Source of the DNA: Lotus japonicus
Lineage: Eukaryota; Streptophyta; Magnoliopsida; Fabales; Fabaceae
Assembly: GCF_012489685.1 (NCBI RefSeq)
Contig: NC_080045.1
Location: forward strand, 53,271,815-53,335,814
Direction: 5' to 3'
DNA: 64,000 nucleotides
How positions within the stretch are numbered: the stretch's first letter is position 1; each line of letters begins with the position of its first letter. Both the position numbers and the translations under genes were made by a program. The notes below the pieces were generated by a model. It saw nothing but the letters and a program-made list of their open reading frames with translations, ran no database searches and was not told the origin of the DNA. This document shows positions 9,418 to 20,986 of the stretch, piece after piece.

Positions 9418-10984
9418 TTTTTTGAAAGATGAAGGAATATCTATTAATGACCACAAAAAACCCCTAAGGACAACACCCTCAGGGAGAGAAGATAACCCAA
9501 AAAAAACGAGTTATCTCAACGATCAAAAGAGAACCCAACTAGGCCGAAAAAAGGAACAAAACCGGGTTAAAAACCAAACCGTACAGCAATGGAAAAACCA
9601 ACAACACACCCAAAGAAAACCCAAAATATAGCCCGGAAAACTACACAAATCAAGCATTGGAGTGATCCTCGTACACCTTTTCCAACCCTCGGATAGCCTC
9701 TAGGTCGGTTCCCTCAAAATCAAGCCCCAAGACTTTGCCGAGAAGCCACGACTTTTTCGACCGCGTAAAGTAAGGGCCACCGCACGCCGGAAGAGATGCC
9801 GACGCTGCCAAGGGAGAAAAGCCCTCAACATCATCCTGCACCTCCACGCAAGCCAGAGGCTGAGCCGCACTCACGCAGGAAGGGGGAAACTTTTTGGGAC
9901 GGCCACGCCGACGAGGCTGGAGAGCAGGCTCCACAGCAGACAAGACCTCGACAGACACAGAGCCAGCGCCTTCCACCCCCCTAGCAAAGGGCACCGCCGA
10001 GGAAGGAAGAGGCCCTGGCAGAGCCAGCATGTTCTCCAGAAGAGAAGAGGTCCCAACTGCGACTGAACCAGCAACTGAGGAGGCGGAAACGACAGGCTTG
10101 GAGCAAACCCAACATCCACCACTCCAACGAGCCGGAGGCAGATGCAAGAGAGGGAGAGACCTCACAGCCGCCAAACTCCAAGAAGCCAAGGACACCGACA
10201 AAAGAGAGGGAGCAGGAGGAACTCTAAAGCGAAGACCAGAAGAGAGGATTCGATTCCATCTCCCAACCGAGAGGCCAAGGAGAAGAAAAGACAAGCCATT
10301 CTCCCAGAAACCACGCACGTCTGAAAGATTTGCACCACCCCACTGTGCTCCATCCTCATCAAGCGCCTCATCAACATCTAAACCGTCCCTGTGCCACCAC
10401 TCCTCCCGAGCCACATCCAAACCCAACCTACCAACAACGGCATCAGACAACCCTTCACCTACCTTCGCATCACCACCCAAAACGGAGCTCAGGCAGGAAT
10501 TCTCTGGGAAGAGTAAATTATCCGAAAGCCTCGACAACCCTTCAGTCTTCCAACCAACGCCACCAAGCATCCTAACCTCGTCCTCTGGAAAAGGAAGCAG
10601 ACCACTAAGCTTCCTCTGCCCCAAGACCGCATCTCGCCAAGAGAGAGCAGAAGCAGGGGGCCTCTGTTCCTGACCAGGAGCAACCTGATTCCCCAGCCCA
10701 CGAAAGCGAGAGGAAGAACCACAAACCCGAGGGGACCTAGCCAAGGAAACCGACAGAGAGGCATCCCCCAATCTAAACCCGTTCAAACCTTGAATAGCCT
10801 TCATCGCTTGTTCTTTCAAACCATAACGAACAAAGCCAAAGCGAAAAAATCTACCAATCTTGCTCTGTCGTTGAACAAAAAGATTGAGAACCTTGCCAAA
10901 CTTCGAGCAAATCTCGCGAAGATGGAGGTAATCGATCTTCTCTTCAATCCCGTCGATGAACACAGAGAAGCAGCTTCTTCTCCT
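9418..10984 (-). mobile_element. Retroposed RRM-type LINE ORF1 fragment with 17-bp TSD
   Basis: GGAAACGTATAATTTGT flanks the insert at 9401-9417 and 10985-11001, and a short poly(A) (T-run at 9417-9423) marks its 3' end on the minus strand. Segmental copy B has the uninterrupted empty site near 22311. The insert starts inside an RRM coding region (5' truncated), runs open to 9650 and then has a short 3' UTR. No ORF2 is present. It is visibly more GC-rich than its neighbours. Confidence 0.9.
9650..10984 (-). pseudogene. 5'-truncated RRM LINE ORF1 (open frame, no native start)
   Basis: About 444 codons without a stop. The N-terminal part is an RRM (FSVFIDGIE as RNP2-like; FRFGFVRY as RNP1). 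A long Ser/Leu/Gly-rich linker follows, then RRRGRPKK and a C-terminal WLLGKVLGL...GLEKV motif. The same RRM, RGRPK and WLLG order occurs in the element at 39011-42288, so both derive from the RRM-bearing (BNR-like) class of plant LINE ORF1. The DUF4283-like middle domain of that other copy is not apparent here. The native start lies upstream of the truncation: codons before 10984 come from flanking DNA, so the ATG at 11047 is fortuitous. It is probably not a host gene. Confidence 0.7.
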
Positions 10985-11001
10985 GGAAACGTATAATTTG
11001 T

Positions 11002-11908
11002 GTTTCATACTTATAAGATAAGTGTGGGGTGTAATTAGTACTGACACACAATAAATATGGGTGACAAAATATATAAAGTCATGACACTAGAACCAATTCA
11101 CGAACAATATGTTTGGTCAAAAGAGAGAATGAGAAAAATGAGAAGATGAATAGAGAGAAAAATATGAGAAACAAAGTAGTTTTGGTAAGTTGTTTCATAT
11201 GCTATAAATAAATTAGAGATAAAACAGAAAAAATAGGGTGAATAGAAGAAATAAATTTACTTTTTACACGGAATAAACTTTACAGTTAATTTTTGTGGCG
11301 GTTTGGTAGTCACTTTTTCAGGGTTGTGCCACCGCCACAAATAGTGTCAAAAAAAAAATGTTGCCAGCTTCCATCTCTTCGTGATTCTTTGCGATTTGCG
11401 AAGACTTAAAAAAGCATATATATAGGACCCTTGCTTAAACATCCATGTCCTCTACAGTGTCAAGTAATCAAACAGAAAAATCTTCTAATAGTGCACGAAT
11501 TAATCTCTGGAGAGAGCAAAGGATAAAAATTGAAAACCACCCTCCCCTCCAAAAAAAAGAAATAAGATATTGGTCAATTAAAAAACCATAACTCTTTTTT
11601 GCACAAATGAAACTCTTTCATGTGAAGATATAATTTTTAACATTTATTATTTTTCTTTTTCAATTTGTATGTTTTATTTTGGCGTTTACACTAAAAAGAT
11701 TGGTTCATGAATCTTACAAGATTGGTCAACCAATCTTTATATAAAAAGAAGCTAGTAGGAGTATAATTTTGAAAAAAAAAATCTCCCCTCAATTATTTCA
11801 GAGCTATTTACACTTTTACATGACAGCTTCTATGGCTAAAATCAAGTAATTAATTCTCACACTGTACAAGCAAGGATTAGCTTTCCCTATACCCTTGATC
11901 TTGTTTAG
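11002..11908. other. AT-rich spacer 3' of the F-box gene, no gene seen
   Basis: Shared with copy B (22320-23020 plus 35913-36425). It holds a short palindromic stretch, TTTTTGTGGCGGTTTGG to CCACCGCCACAAATAGTG (11292-11350), that may be a CACTA-like scrap. No coding potential is recognised. Confidence 0.6.
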
Positions 11909-13336
11909 TCAAACTTGCTTAGGTCTTACTTCAATGCCTTCAACTATAAGCCCTCCCTTCAACTGATAACCCACCTCCATAACACTCACCTTAACCTCCT
12001 CATCAATTTCACCATCACAGAAGAATTCACCCACCTCAATTTCCATCCACCCATCATCTCTTTTCAATGGACCTGGATTTATCTGATCTTGAATGATCAA
12101 AGTCTCTCTTGCAACATCCCTATGGAACCCGCGAAACAGGGTATACTTCTCACACATGTTCTTCTCATTTTTATTCCACAGATACACTTTCTTGGTGTGC
12201 ATGACGTTGTTCGCCACCGTCGATGATACCTCAGACGGCGCAGAATCAAGGCCGTAACCACGGTGTGAGACATTCATGATGAGGTAAACAGAGTACAACA
12301 TGTTTGGTGTTAGAATCTGTGTCCTGATTTTGCCTTGAATCTGTAACCAGCTCACTGTTCTTAGCTCAGCTACCTCTTGGAATCTGCAAAAATATTAAAT
12401 TTCTGTTAAGTCTTGGAAATCCTAATAAATGTTCTAATTGGTCCTTGAAAGTGTTGAACGCTGACAACTAATATGTTCGTTTAAGGATTTCAGAAATGTC
12501 CACGACAGTTTAGTCAATTCTTGCGGTTAAAAGATTGGTACGGACTAACTTGACTGACAATCAACGACATTTCCTTGTTTTGGAGACAAATTTCTCCATG
12601 CTGACATTTTAGGGACCAATTTAACTATTCAGTCTGAAAATCCTTATCACATAATCAATTTGAGACAAAATTGATTCTGAAATAAGAAAACTTGATGATT
12701 TTGTTTTAATAATAGTACATAAAATAGATGTTTGAGTTTAATCCAAATACACACATACATAGTTAAATGCTTAAGCAAACATGGTCAGTTGAATCTTGAA
12801 AGTCAATTTACCTTGATTCACGCATTGGTTTCCAGGTCCAATACAATGGATCACTGCTCCATGTTATCGATAGCTCTCTTGCAGAAAGAATATAAGATTT
12901 TTTGCCTGAAGACTTGTCCAATTTGAAAATCTGCATGTGTCAAGGAACAACATATATATAGCATAAATAACAAATTAATAAGAGAAAATGTTCTATTCTT
13001 GGAAATCAAGCATGAAATGAATGATGGAAAGAAGCTAATTCAAACACAATATATATTTACCATGGTGCCACCATCTAAGAGAAGTGGATTGCAAAGAGCT
13101 TTGAAGAGGTCCTTGAATGAAGATGATGAATTGAGGAAGAGAGGATTAAGGGCTCTTGAGATGATGTCAGAGTAATCAGAGGGTAAGAAGCTACGCCAGA
13201 GCATGTCAGAGTTTGCCGCTGAACGCAGAGTTGAGGAGAGCATGGAGAATCTACATGCGTCTGGTGGAGATGTGTGAGACAAAATTTCTGAAACACATTC
13301 CTCCGGCAAGGTTTCTATGATGGATCTAGTTGCCAT
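11909..13336 (-). CDS. F-box/PP2 (phloem-protein-2 B-type) protein, intact
   Basis: Three exons on the minus strand: 13061-13336, 12812-12930 and 11909-12383, with GT-AG introns of 130 and 428 bp and phases 0 and 2. The product is 289 residues, the usual length of PP2-B proteins. The F-box (about 6-50) reads [20 protein letters not shown]...CRFSMLS and ends at MLWRSFLP. The PP2 lectin-like domain (about 98-285) shows the family hallmarks [48 protein letters not shown], the [10 protein letters not shown] segment and the [12 protein letters not shown] end. F-box proteins of this class act as substrate adaptors of SCF ubiquitin ligases; the PP2 domain binds glycans in tested relatives. No stop or frameshift is present, and it is the only intact copy of four in the window. 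The ATG was chosen by homology with copy B and the F-box register. Confidence 0.93.
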
Positions 13337-13680
13337 TTGAGGTTTGGAGTTTGGTCTTTAGAAAATAATAGAATATGATCAAGGGAGGTTTTTGGACTGC
13401 TTAAATAGGTGAATCTGATAGGTGTCATTTTTGGACTTTGACATGTTCTTTATAGGTGTGCCGACTTGTTGTGGAATAAATTCAAAGAACATCTACTATT
13501 GCGATGGATAAGAATAATGTTTGGTATTGTACAACATTTCAAGGTAGACATTAAAAATGATTAATGTAATATATAATATGAAGTGATAAAAAAATATAAA
13601 GATAGATATAAAATAAGTGTAGATTTAGTTCGCGGTCTACCAATAATTTCTTTTTAAGTTTATCTTATATTATATGTCAT
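13337..13680. repeat. F-box unit promoter repeat, copy A
   Basis: About 340 bp upstream of the F-box ATG recur at 37731-38066, 42681-43000 and 60290-60660. Shared landmarks are GAATATGATCAAGG, GGACTTTGACATGTTCT and ATCTACTAT. Confidence 0.75.
13400..13408 (-). promoter_or_regulatory. Candidate TATA box of F-box/PP2 gene A
   Basis: On the minus strand CTATTTAAG lies 64-72 bases upstream of the ATG at 13336, a plausible core promoter position. The matching place in the other copies reads TATGTTAAG (near 37802 and 60347) or is more altered (near 42743). Confidence 0.4.
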
Positions 13681-13977
13681 TATGGTCAAAACCAACAAAG
13701 TACATAGGCAATACCCCACCATAAACCCAAAAACCGTATGGAAAATTACAACCACAACATAACCAATACATTATCCAATCTGTCAACATGCATTTCCAAA
13801 CAAAGCTAGCAACAGCCCTGCTTCATTCAATGTATCATCAGCTTGCAACAAAGCCTCAAGTCAATCCACACGTCAATCCTTCACCTCATGTTTTAAGTGT
13901 TTTAAACAACGTGCAAATTAAGACAAAACAAAAAGAACAAGCCTTCTCCCCCAAAAGAACACTATTACGCCTACCAG

Positions 13978-14926
13978 CAAGGTTGACAGAATTGCAATTC
14001 TACGTAAGACGGAAAAGGGGTGCAGAATCGTAAACTCGTATAAACGTAACATGGACGCTACGATTCTACAAATATGTATAAATATATTATACGCATATAA
14101 ATTCATATATATGCATACAAAATACCTTAACATTTTTATTTCTTAGCCTCATTTATTACTCACGAGAAAAACAAAGCAAAGCTGAAATATGACTCAATCT
14201 ATATTCCTGGCCTGAGTCAATTCAATAGCATCTTTATTTCACAAAAAAACTAACAAATAATAAAAGAAAAGAGAAATCAATATTGAGTTGGCTACTCTAA
14301 TTGACACGAATCATATTGGTTCATCATGCCAATTGCCAGGTAGCAGCTAAACCCCACTAAGGGCCACGTTTCAGAAACTAGGGTGTTTGGTTCATCATCC
14401 CATTTTGATTATTTGGCTATAAATTTATAGGGACAGAATCTAAACACTAGAAACTAGAAAGCATAATATCCATCAATGGAGAACAAAACCAATCATACGC
14501 ACAACTAGAGGTAAGCAAGAACAAGAAAGTGCAATGAAGAGAGAAGAGCGTGGGAGCACGATGAAGCATACCAGAATAGAGAAGAGCGTCGCCGCACGGA
14601 GGAGCACGACGACGGCACTGTCGGCACACGAAGGAAGAGTGACGATGGAGTGCGGAGGAGTGGGAGAGAAACGTGTGTTGATACTTCTAAAATTGTAAGG
14701 TTCCATTTAAAACCCAGGGTCGGATCCGGTTTGATGGGTCAGCGGGTTTGGTTTCCAGAAAGTAGAATCGGCCACGGCTCGTGATTCCACGATTCTACCG
14801 GTAACAACGGCGATTCCACTCGATTATACCAAATTGCGATTCTGTTACCGATTCAACACGTAAGGGCCTTGTAACATCGTAGAATCGTGCGATTCTACGA
14901 GTTGACTCGCGATTTTGTCAACCTTA
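13978..14926. mobile_element. Non-autonomous hAT element (949 bp) with 8-bp TSD
   Basis: The termini read AAGGTTGACA inward from both ends (left preceded by C, right by T). CCTACCAG at 13970-13977 and 14927-14934 is a perfect 8-bp TSD, the hAT signature. Subterminal DNA is crowded with direct and inverted copies of CGATTCTAC/GTAGAATCG, probably transposase binding sites. It has no transposase. The small frames around 14447-14706 are not recognisable proteins. Confidence 0.85.
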
Positions 14927-15256
14927 CCTACCAGAACCACAAGCTCAATTAAAACATCCCCACCCAGTCAATCACACACATATACCTCCTATTTATCACA
15001 AAAGAAACTCGCTAAACAACCACCCCACTGTCCAAATTAAAATCCAGTAGTAACCCCTCCTTAATAATAACCCAACTATTCCACTAGCCCCCTTAAATTT
15101 ATCACAGGCAGTACAATAATATGCTGATATCAGATGAAGACTAGATCAGTAGACAGAGATTAAAAACAAGACCTGACCCTTCAGAACAGATGCAGAAGTC
15201 CATGTCGGCATGTGCCCTCTTCAAACAATATTAGGAATTCCTTCATCACACTCTTG

Positions 15257-15490
15257 TCATAGCAGTAGCCTCCCATCTCTCCCACTCTTTGCTAATAAAT
15301 CAGCAACCTCATTGCATTCCCTCATGACATGATAGACGCCTAGGCAATTTACCAACGGCATAAGCAGGTCTATCTTCCCTAGAATTTGGTATAGCTTCCA
15401 TGGCCTCCTACCTCTATTATTAACCCACCCGACCGCTAATGTGGAATCACTTTCCAAAACCACGGTTCTGAAATTCAGTGGCGGATCCAA
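15257..15490 (-). pseudogene. LINE-type RNase H fragment
   Basis: The frame encodes VVLESDSTLAVGWVNN...VMRECNEVADLLAKSGRDG, matching the second half of plant LINE RNase H domains (an aspartate after VLES, then the NEVAD..AK motif). The preceding reverse transcriptase is missing because the sequence abuts a truncated gypsy gag at about 15490-15502. The LINE 3' noncoding part probably continues leftward through 14935-15256 and 13690-13969, with the hAT element inserted into it, but I see no poly(A) or TSD. Confidence 0.65.
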
Positions 15491-15501
15491 GACCCCGATT
15501 T

Positions 15502-16806
15502 TTACTCCTTTTTCCTTTTGACACTAGCCAAGTCCTTTAGGCTCACTTTGCACACCCCTCTAAAGAACTGCTCATGGAAAATCCTCTCCAATTGTGTCCA
15601 AGTGTGGACTGACCTAGGAGCAAGGGTTGTGAACCATGTAAATGCGTTATTGGTCAAAGAACTTGGAAAATACTTCATTTTCAGATTTTCGTTAATGGTC
15701 AGGTCTCCAGCCTCAATCTGGTATCTCGCCACGTGTTCCACAGTGGACTCCCCTGAGTCCCCAGAAAACTTAGTGAACTTTGGGACTTTCCAACCTCGAG
15801 GAAGTTCTGCTTCGAGAACTTCTTCAGTAAAGGCTGAAACAAAATGGGGTCTATTCGCAAAACCCACATTAAAACCGTGCTGATTTAGCAATTGTTCGAC
15901 AACGACAGCAATGTTTTGTTGCCCCCCAGCATTCTGCTGTCGAATTCTCTCCAACACTCCATCGGCATGCTCATTTCTATTTACCACGTATACGTTCTGC
16001 GACCCTGGTTGTACCCCTTCATTTTCTTCGAATAAAGGGTTTTGTCCTACGTTTGGGTAGGGTTGTACGGGCCTGCGAGCCGGGATTGCGACCGGTGGAA
16101 TTGGTTCAATCTCTGGCAGGGGTGCTACCTCATTTTGGGCTCCTAACACTGTGGCCAACCGCCCCATCTGATGGGCTAATTCTTGGTTGTTGGCATTGGT
16201 GTTATGGATTAAGGGATTGAAAATCTCTCTCATTTGTCGAGATAACATATTAACCATCTCGTGCTGGCTATCGTCAAACTGTTGCCTAATAGCCTGAAGT
16301 GACCCTGAGTTCATGCATGAAAGCAAGTACATTTGTGAACTTTGCCCCGTGGCAAAGCCGGGAGGGCTCACTCGATTTCCTAAGTTCATCATTGTGTCAT
16401 TTGCCCCGAACGGAGGCATCCCAAAAGGGGGCACATTCTCAGAGAATGTCGAATAGTTTCCATGCAAGCCATGCATCAATGATGTGGGCATGCCAAAGGG
16501 CATATCTCTCGCAGGCGGAGGACGGTTCGGCATAAAGGAGGTTTGAGCCACGTTGGACATTCCTCTTGTCACAGTTGGCAGTGTGACGACCTGAACCGTG
16601 GTGGAAATAGGTATTTCTGCCACGGCTGACATTGCTACGCCCTGAGGTGGCGCCATGACGCCAGGATTCGTTCCATGAGGTAACTCCTCCTCATTGTTAC
16701 TACTGCTCCCACCAGGGCTATTCTGATTCACCACATTGGACCCCTGAGGTGAGGTTCTACCTCTACTATTCGCCATACTTACTGTTCTACCACTTCTCAA
16801 GTGCAT
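15502..16806 (-). pseudogene. Ty3/gypsy gag, C-terminally truncated
   Basis: 434 residues starting MHLRSGRTVS, a common N-terminus of plant gypsy gag. A long Gln/Asn/Pro-rich linker is followed from about residue 340 by the Retrotrans_gag domain (LPRGWKVPKFTKFSGDSG, VARYQIEAGDL, FPSSLTNNAFTWF, TWTQLERIFHEQFF). It breaks off at KDLASVKRK, where intact relatives continue into the rest of gag and pol. No zinc knuckle, protease, RT or integrase follows; instead a LINE fragment begins. It lies downstream (minus strand) of the LTR at 16933-17780 and of a primer-binding-site-like sequence. The element is dead. Confidence 0.85.
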
Positions 16807-16932
16807 AAAACTAACTCACGCAAGCAGGGACGAAACCAAGTAGAAAGTAACATGTAAGAACAATAACTTACACACAAAGCGCTTCTGTAAAACTTAGTTT
16901 TCACAAAAACGGTCCCACTGGGCGTGCCAATT

Positions 16933-17780
16933 TGTTTACCGTGATATTTAGTAAACAAACATCTTCCAAATTCGACTGGAAAAAGTTTAAGAGTTTTGCG
17001 AATTAAGGGTTCTTTTGGGAAAACGTCTTGCCAAAGCGTGTGTGTGAAACCAGGTTTTTCGACAACCGTGTGTCAGGGGATAAAAGAAAATAAGGATTCG
17101 AAAAACAAAAGACAATTAAAAGTGCTTAAAAGTATAATTCATTAAGTAAAAGCGAAGTATATAATTCGAAAAGCTTTACATCACCCAAACACAGAAAATC
17201 GACAGGAAATCTAAAGAGAATGACAACAAATTCGAAAGCATCTAAGTGCAAGAATCGTAAATGGCTGGTTCTGCAACATACTCCTCCATGATCACGTTAG
17301 GCTCGTTGAGTCTCTTTGATGCGGACATGAGAGATTTTTAGTGAGTTTAAGAGTTGAGTTGGGAACCCATTTTCTGAATGAACGTTCTTCTATTTATAGC
17401 ACTCCATGGTCTTGCACGTTCTTGGCGGTTTTTTCCTCTGGATGGACGGGTTAGCGGGTTTGGCTTGCCCACGATCTGATGCTTGCTCCGGAGGTTCTAT
17501 GCGTAGTGGGGAAGGGGGTTGTGCTTCAACTGCTTTGCTTGCCACGTGGATGGACATCGTGGGGAGAAGCATTCGCTCTTCCAACTGATTCTCATTTGTG
17601 GCACGTTTTCACCATAAACGCACGTGCTGCACCTGCCCTTTTAAATAGCAACGGTTGCCAGTGTCAACGTTGTCGAGATTCAGTAGCCAAGTAACTTAGC
17701 CTATTCCTGATTTCCTTGGCCTCATTTCCACTAAACCCATTTGGTTTTGGGCCTTGGGCCAAATATTCTTTGGGCCAACA
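16933..17780 (-). repeat. LTR of truncated gypsy element (848 bp)
   Basis: On the minus strand the sequence begins TGTTGGCCCAAAG (17780) and ends GGTAAACA (16933), giving TG...CA ends. It is followed two bases inside by TGGCACGCCCAGTGGGAC, the expected place of a primer binding site, and then by the gag start at 16806. This is the 5' LTR; no 3' LTR is in the window. Confidence 0.75.
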
Positions 17781-18555
17781 TAATGCTAATGAGGATAATT
17801 TTATTTTAGCATGAACTTTTGGGAATTTTGTTTGCTATTGTTTGTACATTTTTTTGGTGTTTTGAAATGGTAAAATGAAGAGAAAACAATTATAAACTAC
17901 TGAATAGAGCATTAGCGGTAGCATGATGAGAGAATAAATAAGCTCAATGTGCTTAAAAATAGTCAAATGAAGAAAAAATGTAACACCCCACTTTTCGTTA
18001 TTAGGTTATTTATTATTTTATTTTAATTATCATACTATATGGTAATTTGATAATTTATGTGATTTAATTTGATGATTATTTGATTATGTGATTTAATTAG
18101 ATGATAAGGTCATTAAGTGATTTTATTAGATAATTAAGTGATTATGTAATACAGATAAATAAGGTTTTTGGGTTTTATTGTGATATATGGAGCGGATCCC
18201 AGTAGTATTACTAGTTTAGGGTTAGGAGAGATATAAGTAGAAGGAAAGAAAGAAAATTAGGATTAGAGAAGCAACAGAACAGAGAAACACGTGAAAGGTG
18301 AAGGAGAGGAGAAAAGGTGGAGAAAACCTAGAATTTGATCTTCAAGAAGAAAAGGGTCTAGGAGGCTTTGTACCGGTGTCATAGAAGGTAAGGGTTTGAA
18401 TTTACCTTGTATAATTGTAGAATAACAGAGGTTGAGTTTAACATGAAGGAACCCCCAACTTCTTTGAAAATTCAGAACTGAGATACTGTGTTGAGTGTAA
18501 AATTGTGGTGGGCAAAATTGATTTTGGGCAAAATTGAGGTTCTGGGGAAATTTAG

Positions 18556-19275
18556 GTTCTGTTATGCCCGCAAATACCCTAACAGTTTGTGTTGTAGAGA
18601 TCATAACTCTCTCTACAGAATTCCACATTGAGTGAAACCAATTTTTTATGAAAGCTAACTCATAGGGCTATGTTGGGTAATATTTTCATAATTTTTCGAT
18701 TGCTGGTTCAATACCAGAATCATTTACAAGTTCATTCTGTTTCTGCCCGCAGATACCCTAACAGTATGTGTTGTAGAGAGCATAACTCTCTCTAAAGAAT
18801 TCTTAATTGAGTGAAACTAATTTTGTATGAAAGCTAACTCATAGGGTTATATTGGGTAATATTTTCATAATTTTTGGATAGCTGGTTCAGTACCAGAATT
18901 ATCTGCAAGTTCACTCTGTTTCTGGCCGCAGACACCCTAGCAGCCTGTGTTGTAGAGAGCATAACTCTCTCTAAAGAATTTCGAATTGAATGAAACAAAT
19001 TTTGTATGAAAGCTAACTCATAGGGTTATATTGGGTAATATTTTCGTAATTTTTGGGTTGTTGGTTCAATACCAGAATTATCTGCAAGTTAACTCTATTT
19101 CTGCTCACAGACACCCTAACAGCATGTGCTGTAGAGAGCATAACTCTCTCTACAGAATTCCAAATTTGGTGAAACCAATTTTATATGAAAGCTAACGTAT
19201 AAGGCTATGTTTGGTAAAATTTTCATAATTTTTGGACTGCTCATTTAGTACCAGGATTATATGCAAGTTTGCTAT
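18556..19275 (+). repeat. Four ~180-bp tandem repeats inside LTR
   Basis: The units begin near 18556, 18737, 18917 and 19097. Each carries a (C)CCGCAGA(C/T)ACCCTA-type start, TTGTAGAGAGCATAACTCTC and GAAAGCTAACTCATAGG. Copies differ by a few percent to about ten percent by eye. Confidence 0.85.
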
Positions 19276-20034
19276 GTTTCTGCTTATTTCTGGGATTGAT
19301 TCTGAAACTGATTCCGTTAATTGATGTGAAACATTTGATGATTTTGTGTTGCTAGTATGTTGGTGGAATAGTGAATGATTTGATAATTATATTGAAGTGT
19401 TATTTTGTGCAATTTTGGTGTGATTTCCGTTATGGAATTTGGTGAGAAAATATGTTATATATAGTGGTCTCAAATTGCATGTTTTAATTTATGAGTTTTT
19501 GCACGAAATACACTTCATTTAGTCAAGAGGCAACGTGTCGGTTTTCATCGGAAAACTGAGGTTTGTCCCAGAACTGGAGTGGTTCTGGAAGTCTGGAGTG
19601 GACTTCATTGGTGGTTAACTGTCTGGAGTGGACGCGGTGATACCGCTAAGGTTAACAATTGGTACCACATGCATACATTAGAGTCTCACGCACTAAGTTT
19701 CACGTTTTCAGTGGTTTTATGTGTTTGGTGAATTGTTTTGCTGTTGTGGTAAAGTCGAATTATTATTCTTCTTAAAACTTATAATTTTCCGAAACAACAA
19801 TAAGAATGATGAAACTGTCTTGAGAGCAAATATTATAATCACTCAGATTTTAAAGAAAAGGTGAAGAGAGTTTATAAAGTAGGATCTGAATTGTTTACTT
19901 GCTCTTTGTTATGCTATATTTTATACAATGTAAGTTCTTACCCTTCTGTTGGAATGATGTTCTATGCGACATCGCTCAGGTACTGGAGATAGAGATGTGA
20001 CTCATGAGGAGTAGCTTCGGAGAGTCTTAGTTTA

Positions 20035-20035
<1 letters not shown>

Positions 20036-20097
<62 letters not shown>
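20036..20097. repeat. (TTA)n microsatellite
   Basis: About 20 consecutive TTA units inside the LTR-like element. Confidence 0.97.
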
Positions 20098-20098
<1 letters not shown>

Positions 20099-20802
20099 AT
20101 AAAATAAATGTCTTGCTCTGTAATGTAACACTGAGTAGATATTTTACGTTACTTTTACATTTATGTTGAGAGGATTTTATAACCTATCCTTATGGAAGTT
20201 GTTGAATAATTTTCTAAATTATGGCGATGTCGTACTGTTGATGGCCGAAGTGCCTATGAAATTCAGTTTTGAGTATGATGAATTTTATTGTAATACCAAG
20301 GAAGATAAACCTATTTAAATAAGTGATTTTATGCATCTTAGGATATCTCGCTGGTTTAGAAATTTTATTGACAGAAATAATTTATTCTTTGGAAAGCATA
20401 TGAACTTATAAATTTTCAAACACAATCAGTGTTAATTTTAATGAGTTTTCGTGAAGAAGTGTAATACTCCCTTGATATGTTTTTAAACTCTGATAAACGT
20501 TTTTAAATAAAACAATGGGAAAAAGGGGTGTTACAAAAAACAATTATAAACTACTGAATAGAGCGTCAATGATAACATGTTAAGAGAATGAATAAATAAG
20601 CTCAATCTTATATATGCATGACCATTACTACCGATGCATACAGAAAGACAAGACAAATATGGAAAAGTAAATCTAACATTTATAAATGGTTGGATTTGGA
20701 TAGCATAATTTACATATTTATACGAGATGGTAAGTTTAGATCCTGTTGTCATCTAAAGCTAAATACATATTTAAAAGAGTTGAATTTCTATGTAAGTATA
20801 AA

Positions 20803-20986
20803 GAGCAAAGCTACAGGACACGAAGGAAAACAGACACGAGTAGCACGATTAGGCAATCTAACCAATCAAAGTCGGCGAAAATAAATTTGAGGAGAGAGGA
20901 AAATCAGGTAATTAATCAACAAACAATTGAAATGTTCATTGTCGTGACTTTCGTGGACGGGTTCCTCGTGTCTTATAGAATTTTCC
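20803..20986. mobile_element. Small MITE (184 bp), MULE-like, 9-bp TSD
   Basis: AAGTATAAA flanks it at 20794-20802 and 20987-20995; copy A has a single AAGTATAAA near 8502. The ends share a weak inverted repeat (GAGCAAAGCTACAGGACACGA against GGAAAATTCTATAAGACACGA, read inward). The TSD length points to a Mutator-type MITE. Confidence 0.7.

Larger units (their letters stand above)
8169..13680. repeat. Segmental duplication copy A (contains intact F-box/PP2 gene)
   Basis: This stretch aligns in the same order and orientation with parts of 17790-38066 (copy B). Examples: TAGCATGAACTTTTGGGAAT near 8176 and 17808; the 8900-9150 block against 21385-21650; the promoter and exons of the F-box gene. 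Between 8169 and 9400 and between 11002 and 11908 I see no gene. Copy A lacks the solo LTR, three MITEs and the 12.9-kb MULE found in B, and it has one retroposon that B lacks. Confidence 0.85.
17979..20535 (+). mobile_element. LTR-like element (probable solo LTR, 2.56 kb) with 5-bp TSD
   Basis: It starts TGTAACACCCCACTTTTCG and ends AAAGGGGTGTTACA. AAAAA flanks both sides, and copy A has the uninterrupted site near 8243. A 5-bp TSD with TG...CA ends and no coding capacity fits a solo LTR; long LTRs beginning TGTAACACCCC are common among plant Ty3/gypsy chromoviruses (family assignment is inference). A relative in opposite orientation lies at 55274-57441. It contains four 180-bp tandem repeats and a TTA microsatellite. 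Confidence 0.75.

Noticed and set aside
10985..11047. ATG at 11047 as the start of the RRM protein
   Set aside because: The codons from 11047 down to 10985 lie in flanking DNA outside the retroposon (the TSD is 10985-11001), so this start is accidental.
11292..11350. Palindromic GTGGCGG...CCGCCAC stretch (also at 22935-22995) as a CACTA element
   Set aside because: It ends in TAGTG, but there is no CACTA 5' end, no 3-bp TSD and no body; it is kept only as a possible scrap.
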